From assembly GCA_035650655.1 (NCBI GenBank), contig DASRHG010000027.1, positions 1-64,000 of the forward strand: a stretch of DNA of 64,000 nt, read 5' to 3'. The stretch is from DASRHG01 sp035650655. Lineage in GTDB: Bacteria > Desulfobacterota > Binatia > DP-6. A model generated the notes under the pieces. That model searched no databases. It was not told the origin of the DNA and saw nothing but the letters and a program-made list of their open reading frames with translations. Within the stretch, counting starts at the first letter, position 1. Each line of letters starts with the position of its first letter. This document shows, in pieces, positions 1-8,434 of this stretch. Both the position numbers and the translations under genes were made by a program.

Positions 1-501
1 GACCAGCTCGGCGAGGAGGCGCCCGATCGTGTCGCCGACGGGATACGGCGGCCCGGCGAAGCGCGCCTGCATGTAGCGCGTGAAGGCGTGCACGTGCCGC
101 GCCTCCTCCCGCACCTGGTTCGCGGCGTACTCCTGGGCGCCGGGGTCGAGGAAGATCTCGCAGAGGCTCGCCGAGAGGCTGAGCGCGCCCTGCTCGCCGT
201 GGAGGATGTTCGAGAGGCTCCAGCGCGCGCTCTCGTGCACGAACTCGACCCGCTGCCGCGCGTCGAGCCGGTCCCACGCCGCCGTGTTGCTCTCGAGGAC
301 GAACCACTCCGGCACGACGGTCGCGTCCTTCGGAAGCGGGGTCGCGAAGTCGACGTAGTCCGGGTCCTCGGGGTTCCAGAAGTGCTCCTCGGTGCGCGCG
401 ATGATCTCCTCGAAGAGCGCCGAGCGCCGGCCGTAGCGGTCGGGGGCGATCATCGCGCCGAAGTCGTCGCGGCCGACGGTGTTGTAGGCGTCGCGGCCCA
501 T
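1..501 (-). CDS. Ferritin-like diiron protein (partial, C-terminus beyond left edge)
   Basis: Reading leftward from an ATG at 499-501, the frame stays open for 167 codons to the window edge, so the C-terminus is missing. The N-terminal part is polar. Around residue 103 there is a helix with GEQGAL, followed about 35 residues later by EEARHVH, that is, Glu then ExxH. This spacing is typical of one half of a four-helix ferritin-like diiron site, as in R2-like oxidases and related carboxylate-bridged diiron proteins. The exact subfamily cannot be named because the second metal-binding helix pair lies outside the window. There is no Shine-Dalgarno; a strong -35/-10 pair ends 9 bases before the ATG, suggesting leaderless expression. 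It is divergent from the SDR gene at 715. I am confident this is a gene and moderately sure of the fold. Confidence 0.7.
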   Translation of the reverse strand, partial: MGRDAYNTVGRDDFGAMIAPDRYGRRSALFEEIIARTEEHFWNPEDPDYVDFATPLPKDATVVPEWFVLESNTAAWDRLDARQRVEFVHESARWSLSNILHGEQGALSLSASLCEIFLDPGAQEYAANQVREEARHVHAFTRYMQARFAGPPYPVGDTIGRLLAELV

Positions 502-510
502 GCGTCCCGG

Positions 511-539
511 CCATAACCGACGGCTTCTGCGCGGGTCAA
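511..539 (-). promoter_or_regulatory. Promoter for the ferritin-like gene, probably leaderless
   Basis: On the minus strand a -35 box TTGACC (534-539) is followed after exactly 17 bases by TTATGG (511-516). The ATG begins 9 bases after the -10 box. The predicted transcript start therefore falls at or next to the start codon. The same architecture recurs at 28000, 30999, 51063 and 60177. Confidence 0.5.
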
Positions 540-714
540 GCGATGCGCGGGCCGCGGTCGGTTTGCGCCGCCTGCCAGGGCTCGCGGGAGCCCGGGTCGG
601 CGGTTGCCGCGGAAACGGACACACTACCGCGGCGGCGATCGCTCGAGCCGCGGCGCGAGCGGCTCCGCCGCGGACGGGATGGCGCGCGCGGTTCGGGCGG
701 CGCGAAATGGCGGC

Positions 715-1725
715 ATGCAGGCCGAGCCGCAGCGCGAGGTCGTCGTCGTCACCGGGGCGTCGGCGGGGGTCGGACGCGCGACCGCCCGCGCGTTCGGGGC
801 GCGCGGGGCGCGCGTCGGCCTCGTGGCGCGCGGCCGCGACGGGCTCGAGGCGGCGCGCCGCGAGATCGAGGAGGCGGGCGGCGAGGCCCTCGTCCTTCCC
901 ACCGACGTCGCGAAGCCCGAGGAAGTCGAGGCGGCGGCCGCCGCCGTGGAGGCGACGTTCGGCCCGATCGACGTCTGGGTGAACGACGCGATGCTGTCCG
1001 TCTTCTCGCCGTTCGCCGAGATGCACGCCGACGAGTTCCGGCGCGTGACGGAGGTCTCGTACCTGGGCTTCGTCTACGGGACGATGGCGGCGCTCCGCCG
1101 CATGCGCCCGCGCGACCGCGGCGTCGTGGTGCAGGTCGGCTCCGCCCTCGCCTACCGCAGCATCCCGCTCCAGTCCGCGTACTGCGGCGCCAAGCACGCG
1201 ATCGTCGGCTTCACCGACTCGATCCGCTCCGAGCTCGTCCACGACCGGAGCCGGGTCCGGCTCACGGTGGTGCACCTGCCGGCGCTCAACACCCCGCAAT
1301 TCTCCTGGGTGAAGAGCCGGCTCCCGCGACGCCCGCAGCCCGTCCCGCCGATCTTCCAGCCCGAGGTCGCCGCCGAGGCGATCGTCTGGGCCGCGCACCA
1401 CCCGCGCCGCGAGCTCCACGCCGGCTGGCCGACGGTGAAGGCGATCTGGGCGAACGTGCTCGCGCCCGGGTTCGCCGACCGCTGGCTCGCGCGGCACGGC
1501 TACGCCTCGCAGCAGTACGACGGCGCCCCGCCGCCCGATCGGCGCGACAACCTCTGGGCGCCGGTGCCGGGCGATCACGGGGCCCACGGCGACTTCGACG
1601 CCCGCGCCCATCCGCGCAGCCTGGTCCTCGAGCTCTCGCTCCGGCGGGGCTGGATCGGCGTTGCGGCGGCGGCCCTCGCCGGCGCCGCGGCGGCCCTCCT
1701 GCCGGGGCGGGCCGGCGGGTCCTAG
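715..1725 (+). CDS. Short-chain dehydrogenase/reductase (SDR) with C-terminal hydrophobic tail
   Basis: A classical Rossmann-fold NAD(P)-dependent oxidoreductase of about 336 aa. The cofactor-binding motif TGASAGVGRATA is near the N-terminus. A variant NNAG motif reads VNDAM. The catalytic Ser lies in QVGSALAYR and the active-site Tyr and Lys in YCGAK, followed by the usual FTDSIRSEL helix. It is longer than a typical 250-aa SDR and ends in an Ala-rich hydrophobic stretch (WIGVAAAALAGAAAALL) that could anchor it to the membrane. The substrate is not predictable. The open frame extends upstream to 604; I chose the ATG at 715 because it sits just before the first beta strand. An ATG at 679 is the alternative, and neither has a clear Shine-Dalgarno. 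It stands alone, divergent from the ferritin-like gene. Confidence 0.85.
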   Translation: MQAEPQREVVVVTGASAGVGRATARAFGARGARVGLVARGRDGLEAARREIEEAGGEALVLPTDVAKPEEVEAAAAAVEATFGPIDVWVNDAMLSVFSPFAEMHADEFRRVTEVSYLGFVYGTMAALRRMRPRDRGVVVQVGSALAYRSIPLQSAYCGAKHAIVGFTDSIRSELVHDRSRVRLTVVHLPALNTPQFSWVKSRLPRRPQPVPPIFQPEVAAEAIVWAAHHPRRELHAGWPTVKAIWANVLAPGFADRWLARHGYASQQYDGAPPPDRRDNLWAPVPGDHGAHGDFDARAHPRSLVLELSLRRGWIGVAAAALAGAAAALLPGRAGGS

Positions 1726-1827
1726 GCCGCGCCGTCCGGCGCGGCGCCCCGGCGCCGCGTGCCCGGCGGCTTGAAACTCCGCCGGCGGCCCTCCACCGTG
1801 GACCGCACAGTCCCGAGGAGGAAGCCG

Positions 1828-2391
1828 ATGGCCGCTCTCGCCCTGCTCGCGATCCTCGCCGGCGCCGCCCTGGCGGCGATCGCGCTCTACAACCGGTTCG
1901 TTCGTCTCCGCGTCCAGGCGGACAACGCCTGGGCGGACGTCGACGTGCAGCTGAAGCGCCGGCACGACCTCGTCCCGAACCTCGTCGAGACCGTGAAGGG
2001 CTACGCCGGCCACGAGCGGCAGACGCTCGAGGCCGTGATCGCCGCACGCAATCGCGCGCTGGCCGCGAGCGGACCCGCGGCGAAGGGGGAAGCGGAAGGG
2101 TCGCTCGGCCGCGCGATCCAGTCGCTCTTCGCGCTCGCGGAGGCGTACCCGCAGCTCCGCGCCGTCGAGTCGTTCGGGCAGCTTCAGAAGTCCCTCGCCG
2201 ACGTCGAGGACGCGCTCCAGTCCGCGCGCCGCTACTACAACGCCGTCGTGCGCGACCTGAACGCGAGCATCGGGCAGTTCCCGGGGAACGTCGTCGCGAG
2301 CACGTTCGGATTCGGGCCGCGCGAGTTCTTCGAGCTCGCGGACGAGGCCGAGCGTGCGGCGCCGGCGGTGAGCTTCAAGACGGGCACGTGA
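1828..2391 (+). CDS. lemA: LemA family membrane protein
   Basis: A 187-aa protein starting with one transmembrane segment (ALLAILAGAALAAIALYN), followed by the LemA signature region VQADNAWADVDVQLKRRHDL and PNLVETVKGYAGHE, then long alpha-helical coiled segments. This matches LemA, a widespread single-pass helical protein of unclear role in envelope or protein quality control. The start is set by GAGGAGG (1815-1821) seven bases before the ATG. Its stop codon overlaps the GTG start of the next gene, a DUF2207 protein. That pairing is common for LemA and suggests a shared membrane complex. Confidence 0.9.
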   Translation: MAALALLAILAGAALAAIALYNRFVRLRVQADNAWADVDVQLKRRHDLVPNLVETVKGYAGHERQTLEAVIAARNRALAASGPAAKGEAEGSLGRAIQSLFALAEAYPQLRAVESFGQLQKSLADVEDALQSARRYYNAVVRDLNASIGQFPGNVVASTFGFGPREFFELADEAERAAPAVSFKTGT

Positions 2392-4109
2392 CCGTGCGGC
2401 TCGCCGTCGCGCTCGCGTGCGCGGCGCTCGCCGCTCCCGTCGCCGCGGCCGGCCGCTCGCTCACGATCACGGACTTCGCCGCGGACGTGATCGTCGACCG
2501 CGACGGCACGATCGCGGTCGTCGAGACGATCCGCCCGCGCTTCACCGGGTCGTGGAACGGGATCTACCGGACGATCCCGGTCGAGTACCGGACGCCGGCC
2601 GGCTTCGGCTACCACCTCTCCCTCCACCCCGTCTCCGCGACCGAGGACGGCGCGCGGCTGCGCCTGGAGGCGAGCCGCGAGGGCGCGAACGAGAAGCTCG
2701 AGATCTGGGTCCCGGGCGCTGCCGACTCGACGCACGTCGTCGCCCTGCGCTACCGGGTCGAGAACGGGCTTCGCTTCTTCGCCGACCACGACGAGCTCTA
2801 CTGGAACGTCACGGGGAACGCCTGGGAGGTCCCGATCGCCCACGCGACCGCGCGCGTCGTCCTGCCCGCGGGGGCGCGCGGTGTCCGCGCCGAAGCCTAC
2901 ACCGGCCGGGCCGGCGCACGCCGCCGCGACGCGAGCGTGCAGGTGGGCGACGACGCCGTCACCGTCGCGGCGCCCGGCGCGCTCGAGCCCGGCGAGGGGC
3001 TAACGATCGTCGTCGGGTGGGACAAGGGGCTCGTCGCCGAGCCGGGCGCCGCGACGCGCGCCGCCTGGTTCCTCGCCGCGAACTGGCCGCTCGGCACCCC
3101 CGTGCTCGCGCTCGTCGTCTCGCTCGCGATCTGGTACCGGCGCGGCCGCGACCCGGCGCTCCGCCCCCTCGCCGTCGAGTACGCGCCGCCCGGGGACCTG
3201 ACGCCCGCGGAGGTGGGGACCCTCGCCGACGCGCGCGCCGACATGCGGGACGTGAGCGCGACGCTCGTCGACCTCGCCGTCCGCGGCTACCTGACGATCA
3301 CCGAGTTCCCCGACCCCGACTTCCATCTCTTCGGCCCCCGCAACGACTACGCCTTCGGGCTGCGGCAGCCGCGGACGGCCTGGAAGTCGCTCGCGCCGCA
3401 CGAGGTGCTTCTCCTCACCGGCATGTTCGCGGACCCGACGAAGGACGTCGTCATGCTCTCGTCGCTGCGGAACGAGCTCCACGCGCACGTCGCGTCGATG
3501 CGGAACGCCGTCTGGAACGCGATCCTCGCGCGTCGCTACTATCTCGAGCGGCCCGCGGCGGTGCGCGCCCGGTGGACGGCCGCCGGCCTCGGCGTCGGCG
3601 GGCTCGAGTTCCTCGCCGGGCGGGTCGCGGAGGCGTCGCTCGCCGTCTCGCCGACGACCGTGGCCGTGAGCGCCGTCCTCGCGGCGCTCACGCTCGCGCT
3701 CGTCGGCCTCGCCATGCCTGCCCGCACGCGGGCCGGTACGCGCGCGCTCGAGGCCGTCCTCGGCTTCAGGGAGTTCCTGGCGCGCGTCGACGGGGACCAC
3801 TTCACCCGCCTGCCGCGAACGCCCGAGACGTTCGAGAAGTACCTGCCCTACGCGATCGCGCTCGGCCTGGAAGACCGCTGGGGGAAGGCGTTCGACGACG
3901 TCTACCGCCGCCCGCCCGACTGGTGGGTCGGCCCGAACGGCAACCGGACCGGTTTCCGCGCGACGCACTTCACGGACGACCTGCGTGCGATGACGGCGCA
4001 GGCCGGAACGGTCTTCGCCTCCACCCCGCCGAGCGCGTCGGGCACCTCCGGCTTCGGCGGCGGCTTCTCGGGCGGCGGCTTCGGCGGCGGCGGGGGCGGC
4101 GGGTTCTAG
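2388..4109 (+). CDS. DUF2207 membrane protein paired with LemA
   Basis: A 573-aa predicted membrane protein. It begins with a signal-like segment (LAVALACAALAAPVAAAG). The DUF2207 ectodomain follows, containing DGTIAVVETI, WNGIYRTIPVEY and DELYWNVTGNAW. A transmembrane helix lies after the ectodomain (PVLALVVSLAIWY), then a cytoplasmic region beginning YAPPGDLTPAEVGTL and a further hydrophobic pair near residue 430. The C-terminus is a Gly/Ser/Phe-rich tail (GGGFGGGGGGGF), typical of this family. The GTG start overlaps the lemA stop by four bases, so the two are translationally coupled; a second GTG lies two codons in. The function is unknown, but the LemA partnership and topology suggest an envelope-associated complex. 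Confidence 0.88.
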   Translation: MTVRLAVALACAALAAPVAAAGRSLTITDFAADVIVDRDGTIAVVETIRPRFTGSWNGIYRTIPVEYRTPAGFGYHLSLHPVSATEDGARLRLEASREGANEKLEIWVPGAADSTHVVALRYRVENGLRFFADHDELYWNVTGNAWEVPIAHATARVVLPAGARGVRAEAYTGRAGARRRDASVQVGDDAVTVAAPGALEPGEGLTIVVGWDKGLVAEPGAATRAAWFLAANWPLGTPVLALVVSLAIWYRRGRDPALRPLAVEYAPPGDLTPAEVGTLADARADMRDVSATLVDLAVRGYLTITEFPDPDFHLFGPRNDYAFGLRQPRTAWKSLAPHEVLLLTGMFADPTKDVVMLSSLRNELHAHVASMRNAVWNAILARRYYLERPAAVRARWTAAGLGVGGLEFLAGRVAEASLAVSPTTVAVSAVLAALTLALVGLAMPARTRAGTRALEAVLGFREFLARVDGDHFTRLPRTPETFEKYLPYAIALGLEDRWGKAFDDVYRRPPDWWVGPNGNRTGFRATHFTDDLRAMTAQAGTVFASTPPSASGTSGFGGGFSGGGFGGGGGGGF

Positions 4110-4198
4110 GACGGTCCCTCCGGACGCGCCCCGCGGTCCGGCCCCCGAGTCCCGCGGCCCTTGCCGGCGCGCCCCCGACGGTGCGAGCCTCCGGCGTC

Positions 4199-5635
4199 AT
4201 GGAGCCCTGGCGCGAGCGCGAGGCCGACGTCGCGATCGTCGGCTCGGCGCTCGCGGGGCTCGTCGCGGGCGCGATCCTCACGCGGCACGGCAGGCGGGTC
4301 GTCGTCCTCGAGCACGCGGACACGGTCGGCGGGCGCGGCGGGGCCGTGCGGCGCGACGACGGCTGGTGGATCGACTTCGGGCACCGCGACGGCCACGACG
4401 TCGGCGACTGCCAGGTCGCGTGGCACTGGGGCGCGGAGGCGGCGCGCGAGGCGGGGGTCGACGTGCGCCTCCGGCCGGTCGCGCCGCCGCTCCGGCTGCA
4501 TCGCTTCCCGGAGGGCACGGTCCTCGAGAGCGGGCGCTGGGGTGCGGAGGGATTCCTCGCCGCCGCGCGCGACTTCTTCGAGTGTCCGGAGGACGGGCTC
4601 GCCGAGCTGGGCGCCGTCGTCGGGCGGCTCGCGACCGCGAGCGAGGCGGAGCGCGCGGCCGCGATCCCGGAGACGCTCGGCGCGTGGCTCCCGGCGCACG
4701 TCCGCCACCCCGGCGTCCGCCGCGCGCTCCTCCTCATGGCGACCGTCATCTTCCACCGCCACCCCGCGGAGGCGTCCGTCGGCCGGCTCATGCAGTTCTT
4801 CCAGACGCCGAAGGCGGGCCCGTTCATCCCCGACGACGACGAGGTGGGCGGCATGCAGGGGCTCGTCGAGCCGTGGGCGCGCGCGATTCGCGCGCGCGGC
4901 GGCGAGATCGCGTGCGGCTGGAAGCCCGTCGAGATCGTCGTCGACGGCGGGCGCGTGCACGGCGCCGTCGCGGTCGACCGGACGAACCTCGTGCGCGAGG
5001 TGCGCGCGCCGGTCGTCGTCAGCACGTATCCCGTCTGGGAGCACTTCGACCTGATCGACGCGCGCGCCTTCCCACCCGCGTTCGTCGCCGCCGCCGAGGC
5101 GTTGCGCGCGCACCGCGCGGACCTGGTCGGCTGGCAGGCGGGCCTCGCGCGGCTCCCGACCGTCCGGGCGACGGGCGCGCCGGAGCATCACCCGGGATGG
5201 AACCGCCTCCTCCGCGGGCCCGAGCGCGAGTACCGTGGCGGGTGGCAGATCGGGTCGATGACGAGCCGGCGCGCCGCGCCGCCCGGAAAGCACGCGCTCG
5301 CGCTCGTGATCGCGCGCTGGTTCCGCGGCGGCTCGACGGCGGGCCAGCCGTGGACCGCGGCGCGCGCCGAGCTCGAGGAGGCGATCGCGTACCTCCACCG
5401 CTTCTACGCGGACCTGGACGACTGCATCGAGTGGTCGAGCTACCAGTACGTCGCGGCGCCGCAGTCGACGAGCTGGGCGTGGGCGCCGCTCCGCCGCCAC
5501 GGGCTCGAGGTGGAGACGATCCGCGGCCTCCTCCTCGCCGGCTCGACCGTCGAGGCGCCGGCGGCCGTCGTCGACGTCGGCGCGTGGGCGGGGCTCCACG
5601 CGGCGCGCCGCGCGCTCGCGCTGCTCGCCGGTTGA
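4199..5635 (+). CDS. Phytoene-desaturase-like FAD-dependent oxidoreductase
   Basis: A 478-aa flavoprotein. The N-terminal dinucleotide-binding motif reads VAIVGSALAGLVAGAIL, followed by VVVLEHADTVGGRGG, which is the GG-doublet signature of the amine oxidase/phytoene desaturase superfamily. The middle has FQTPKAGPFIPDDDEVGGMQ, resembling the substrate-binding helix of NAD(P)-binding carotenoid or lipid oxidoreductases, and the C-terminus has GLLLAGSTVEAPAAVVDVGA, the second FAD-contact segment. The substrate is unknown; there are no carotenoid genes nearby. The ATG at 4199 is chosen because the Rossmann motif begins about 11 residues later. The upstream continuation of the frame is antisense-like noise over the preceding gene. 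It appears monocistronic, with a GC-rich hairpin just downstream. Confidence 0.8.
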   Translation: MEPWREREADVAIVGSALAGLVAGAILTRHGRRVVVLEHADTVGGRGGAVRRDDGWWIDFGHRDGHDVGDCQVAWHWGAEAAREAGVDVRLRPVAPPLRLHRFPEGTVLESGRWGAEGFLAAARDFFECPEDGLAELGAVVGRLATASEAERAAAIPETLGAWLPAHVRHPGVRRALLLMATVIFHRHPAEASVGRLMQFFQTPKAGPFIPDDDEVGGMQGLVEPWARAIRARGGEIACGWKPVEIVVDGGRVHGAVAVDRTNLVREVRAPVVVSTYPVWEHFDLIDARAFPPAFVAAAEALRAHRADLVGWQAGLARLPTVRATGAPEHHPGWNRLLRGPEREYRGGWQIGSMTSRRAAPPGKHALALVIARWFRGGSTAGQPWTAARAELEEAIAYLHRFYADLDDCIEWSSYQYVAAPQSTSWAWAPLRRHGLEVETIRGLLLAGSTVEAPAAVVDVGAWAGLHAARRALALLAG

Positions 5636-5653
5636 GGGCTCGCGATCGCGCGC

Positions 5654-5695
5654 CGGAGGGCGCGTCCCCGCCGGGGCGCGTCCGCGCGCCCTCCG
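5654..5695 (+). terminator. GC-rich hairpin downstream of the FAD oxidoreductase gene
   Basis: An 11-bp perfect stem pairs 5654-5664 (CGGAGGGCGCG) with 5685-5695. The 20-base loop contains a second small stem (CCCC-GCC-GGGG). There is no T run, so this is not a classical intrinsic terminator. It separates the FAD gene from the hydrogenase operon and could end transcription or regulate read-through into hypF. Confidence 0.35.
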
Positions 5696-5846
5696 CGCCG
5701 TCGCCGCGCGGTCGCCGCGGCGGCGGCGCTCGGCGCGCGGCGCTCCCGCGCTGCCGCGCCGACCATCCCGCCGCGGGCCGCGTCTCCGTACCCCCCGCGA
5801 GGCATTGCGAGCCGCCCGTCCGGGGCCGACCATCGGCCGGCATTCG

Positions 5847-8177
5847 ATGGACGCCGCGGAACGCCCGACCGAGCGACCGCCCGCCGGCGCGCGGTGCCGG
5901 ATGCGCGTCCGCATCGAAGGGACCGTGCAGGGCGTCGGCTTCCGCCCGCACGTGTACCGGCTCGCGCGGGCGCTCGGCCTCGCGGGGTGGGTGCGGAACG
6001 ACCGCGGCGGCGTGCTCGCCGAGGTCGAGGGCAGCCCCGACGACGTCCGCCGCTTCGTCGCGCGCGTCGCGCGCGAGGCGCCGCCGCTCGCCGCCGTCGC
6101 GCGCGTCCGGACCCGCGCGGTCCTCCCCACCGGCGCGGCGACCTTCGCCGTCGTCGCGAGCGACGGCCGCGGCGTGCCGTCGACGCCCGTCGCCGCCGAC
6201 ACGGCGACGTGCGAGGACTGCCTGCGCGAGCTGTTCGATCCCGCGAATCGGCGCTTCCGCCATCCGTTCGTCAGCTGCACGAGCTGCGGCCCGCGCTTCA
6301 CGATCGTGCGCGCGCTGCCCTGGGACCGCCCGCGCACGACGATGGCGCGCTTCGGGATGTGCGCCGCGTGCCGGGCCGAGTACGAGGACCCGGCGGACCG
6401 CCGCTTCCACGCCGAGCCGAACGCCTGTCCCGCCTGCGGCCCGACGGTCCGCCTGGCGGACGCCGCCGGCCGCCGCGTCGCCGCGCCCGACGCCGTGCGC
6501 GCGGCCGCCGCGGCGCTTCGCGCCGGCGCGATCGTCGCGGTGAAGGGCCTCGGCGGCTTCCACCTCGCGTGCCGGGCCGACGACGCGACCGTGGTCGCGC
6601 GGCTCCGCGAGCGCAAGCGCCGCGCGGAGAAGCCGTTCGCGGTCATGGTGCCCGACCTGGCCGCCGCGCGGCGGCTCGCCGTCCTCGACGAGCCCGCCGA
6701 GCGCCTGCTCGCGGGGCGCGTGCGGCCGATCGTCCTCGTGCCGCGCCGCGCCGACGCGCCCGTCGCCGCCGGCGTCGCACCGGGGAGCCCGGACCTGGGC
6801 CTCCTCCTCCCCTACTCGCCCCTCCACCATCTCCTCCTCGCGGACACCGGCGTGCCCCTCGTCATGACGAGCGGCAACGTGTCGGACGAGCCGATCGTCC
6901 ATCGCGACGAGGAGGCCGCCCGGCGCCTCGGCCCGATCGCCGACCTCCTCCTCCTGCACGACCGCCCGATCGAGTCGCGCGCCGACGACTCCGTCGTCCG
7001 CGTCGTCGCCGCGGGGGCGCGGCCGCGGCCGGTGGTGCTCCGGCGCGCGCGCGGCCTCGCGCCGCGGCCGCTCCGCCTCCCCGTCGCCGCGCCCGTGCCG
7101 ATCCTCGCCGTCGGCGGCGAGCTGAAGAGCACGTGCACGGTCGTCCGCGGACGGCATGCGTTCACGACGCCGCATCTCGGCGACCTCGGCGACGAGCGCG
7201 CCTACCGGGGCTTCGTCGAGGCGGCCGAGCGCCTCTGCCGGCTCCTCGACGTCACGCCCGCCGTCGTCGCGCACGACCTCCACCCCGGCTACCGCTCGAC
7301 CGCGTGGGCCGCCGCGCTGCCGGGCGTCGAGCGGATCGCCGTGCAGCACCACCACGCCCACCTCGCGAGCTGCCTCGCCGACCGCGGGACCGACGCGCCC
7401 ACGATCGGCGTCGCGTGGGACGGCACCGGGCTCGGGCCCGACGGCCGGGTGTGGGGCGGCGAGTTCCTGGTCGGCGACCTCCGCGACGTCGAGCGGGCGG
7501 CGCACCTCGAGGAGGTCCCGCTTCCGGGCGGCGACGCGGCGGTGCGCGAGCCCTGGCGCATGGCCGCGGCCTTCCTCGCCGCCGCGTACGGCGAGCGCGC
7601 GGAGCGGCTCGACCTGGCCCTCGTCCGGCGGCTCGACCGGCCGGCCTGGCGGCTCCTCGCGCGCGCCGCGGCCCGGGGTCTCAACGCGCCGCTCACCTCG
7701 AGCGCCGGCCGGCTCTTCGACGCGGTCGCGGCGCTCCTCGGCCTCGGCGACCGGGTGAGCTTCGAGGCGCAGGCGGCGATCGCGCTCGAGGCGCTCGCCG
7801 AGCCGGCCGCGGACCGCCTCTACGCCGTCCGCTCGGACGAGGGGATCGTCCGGACGACGGACGTGATCCGCGGCGTCGTCGACGACCTCCTCGCCGGCGC
7901 GCCCGCGCCGCGCATCGCGGCGCGCTTCCACGCGACGCTCGCCGACGTCGTCGGGGGCGTCTGTGCGGCGATCCGCGCGCGGACGGGCGTCGGGCGCGTC
8001 GCGCTCACCGGCGGCGTCTTCCAGAACGCGTGGCTCTGCGCCGCCGCCGCCCGCTCGCTCCGTGCCGGCGGCTTCCGCGTGCTCCTCCACCGCCGCGTGC
8101 CGGCGAACGACGGCGGGCTCGCCGTCGGCCAGGCGGCGGTCGCCGCGCGGCGCCTCGCCGAGGGGGCGAGCGTCTGA
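5847..8177 (+). CDS. hypF: HypF carbamoyltransferase, [NiFe]-hydrogenase maturation
   Basis: HypF (about 776 aa) makes the cyanide ligands of the [NiFe] active site, converting carbamoyl phosphate to a thiocarbamate on HypE. Its domains appear in order. An acylphosphatase domain carries VQGVGFRP (Arg33). Two zinc fingers follow (CEDCLREL...CTSCGPRF and CAACRAEY...CPACGP). A YrdC-like domain contains KGLGGFHLACRADD. The Kae1-like C-terminal domain has the metal-binding pattern in VQHHHAHLASC, then GVAWDGTGLGPDG and LTGGVFQN. It is the first gene of the operon and its TGA overlaps the hypC ATG. The ATG at 5847 is preferred; an internal ATG at 5901 lies directly before the acylphosphatase strand. 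No clear Shine-Dalgarno precedes either. Confidence 0.95.
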   Translation: MDAAERPTERPPAGARCRMRVRIEGTVQGVGFRPHVYRLARALGLAGWVRNDRGGVLAEVEGSPDDVRRFVARVAREAPPLAAVARVRTRAVLPTGAATFAVVASDGRGVPSTPVAADTATCEDCLRELFDPANRRFRHPFVSCTSCGPRFTIVRALPWDRPRTTMARFGMCAACRAEYEDPADRRFHAEPNACPACGPTVRLADAAGRRVAAPDAVRAAAAALRAGAIVAVKGLGGFHLACRADDATVVARLRERKRRAEKPFAVMVPDLAAARRLAVLDEPAERLLAGRVRPIVLVPRRADAPVAAGVAPGSPDLGLLLPYSPLHHLLLADTGVPLVMTSGNVSDEPIVHRDEEAARRLGPIADLLLLHDRPIESRADDSVVRVVAAGARPRPVVLRRARGLAPRPLRLPVAAPVPILAVGGELKSTCTVVRGRHAFTTPHLGDLGDERAYRGFVEAAERLCRLLDVTPAVVAHDLHPGYRSTAWAAALPGVERIAVQHHHAHLASCLADRGTDAPTIGVAWDGTGLGPDGRVWGGEFLVGDLRDVERAAHLEEVPLPGGDAAVREPWRMAAAFLAAAYGERAERLDLALVRRLDRPAWRLLARAAARGLNAPLTSSAGRLFDAVAALLGLGDRVSFEAQAAIALEALAEPAADRLYAVRSDEGIVRTTDVIRGVVDDLLAGAPAPRIAARFHATLADVVGGVCAAIRARTGVGRVALTGGVFQNAWLCAAAARSLRAGGFRVLLHRRVPANDGGLAVGQAAVAARRLAEGASV

Positions 8178-8434
8178 TGTGCCTCGCCATCCCGGGGAGG
8201 GTCGTCGAGGTCTTCGACGATCGCGGGCTCCGCATGGGGCGCGCCGACTTCGGCGGCACGGTGCGGAAGATCTGCCTCGACCCGCTGCCGGAGGCCGGCC
8301 TCGGGGACTGGGTCCTCGTGCACGTCGGCTTCGCCCTCAGCCGCGTCGACCCCGAGGAGGCCGAGCGCACGTACCGCGCGCTCGAGGCGCTCGGGCAGCT
8401 CGGCGAGCTCGACGCGCCGGAGGTCCTGCCGTGA
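8177..8434 (+). CDS. hypC: HypC/HupF hydrogenase assembly chaperone
   Basis: An 85-aa chaperone with the invariant N-terminus MCLAIPGRV. Cys2, exposed after Met removal, carries the Fe(CN)2CO unit between HypD and the large subunit precursor. The OB-fold region GDWVLVHVGFALSRVDPEEA is typical of the family. It starts inside the hypF stop (TGATG) and its own TGA overlaps the hypD GTG, so translation is coupled on both sides. Confidence 0.96.
   Translation: MCLAIPGRVVEVFDDRGLRMGRADFGGTVRKICLDPLPEAGLGDWVLVHVGFALSRVDPEEAERTYRALEALGQLGELDAPEVLP

Noticed and set aside
4120..4141. A short CCGGAC/GTCCGG inverted repeat after the DUF2207 gene as a terminator
   Set aside because: Six base pairs with a ten-base loop is expected by chance at this GC content, and there is no T tract.
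2417..4198. An open frame running through the DUF2207 gene into the FAD oxidoreductase, which could suggest a larger fusion
   Set aside because: The upstream part is Arg-rich and out of frame with the DUF2207 gene; the Rossmann motif begins just after the ATG at 4199.
5760..5846. A sigma-54 or TTGCGA-type promoter upstream of hypF
   Set aside because: No GG-N10-GC element with correct surroundings, and the -10 equivalent (GACCAT) is poor. The operon's promoter could not be located with confidence.
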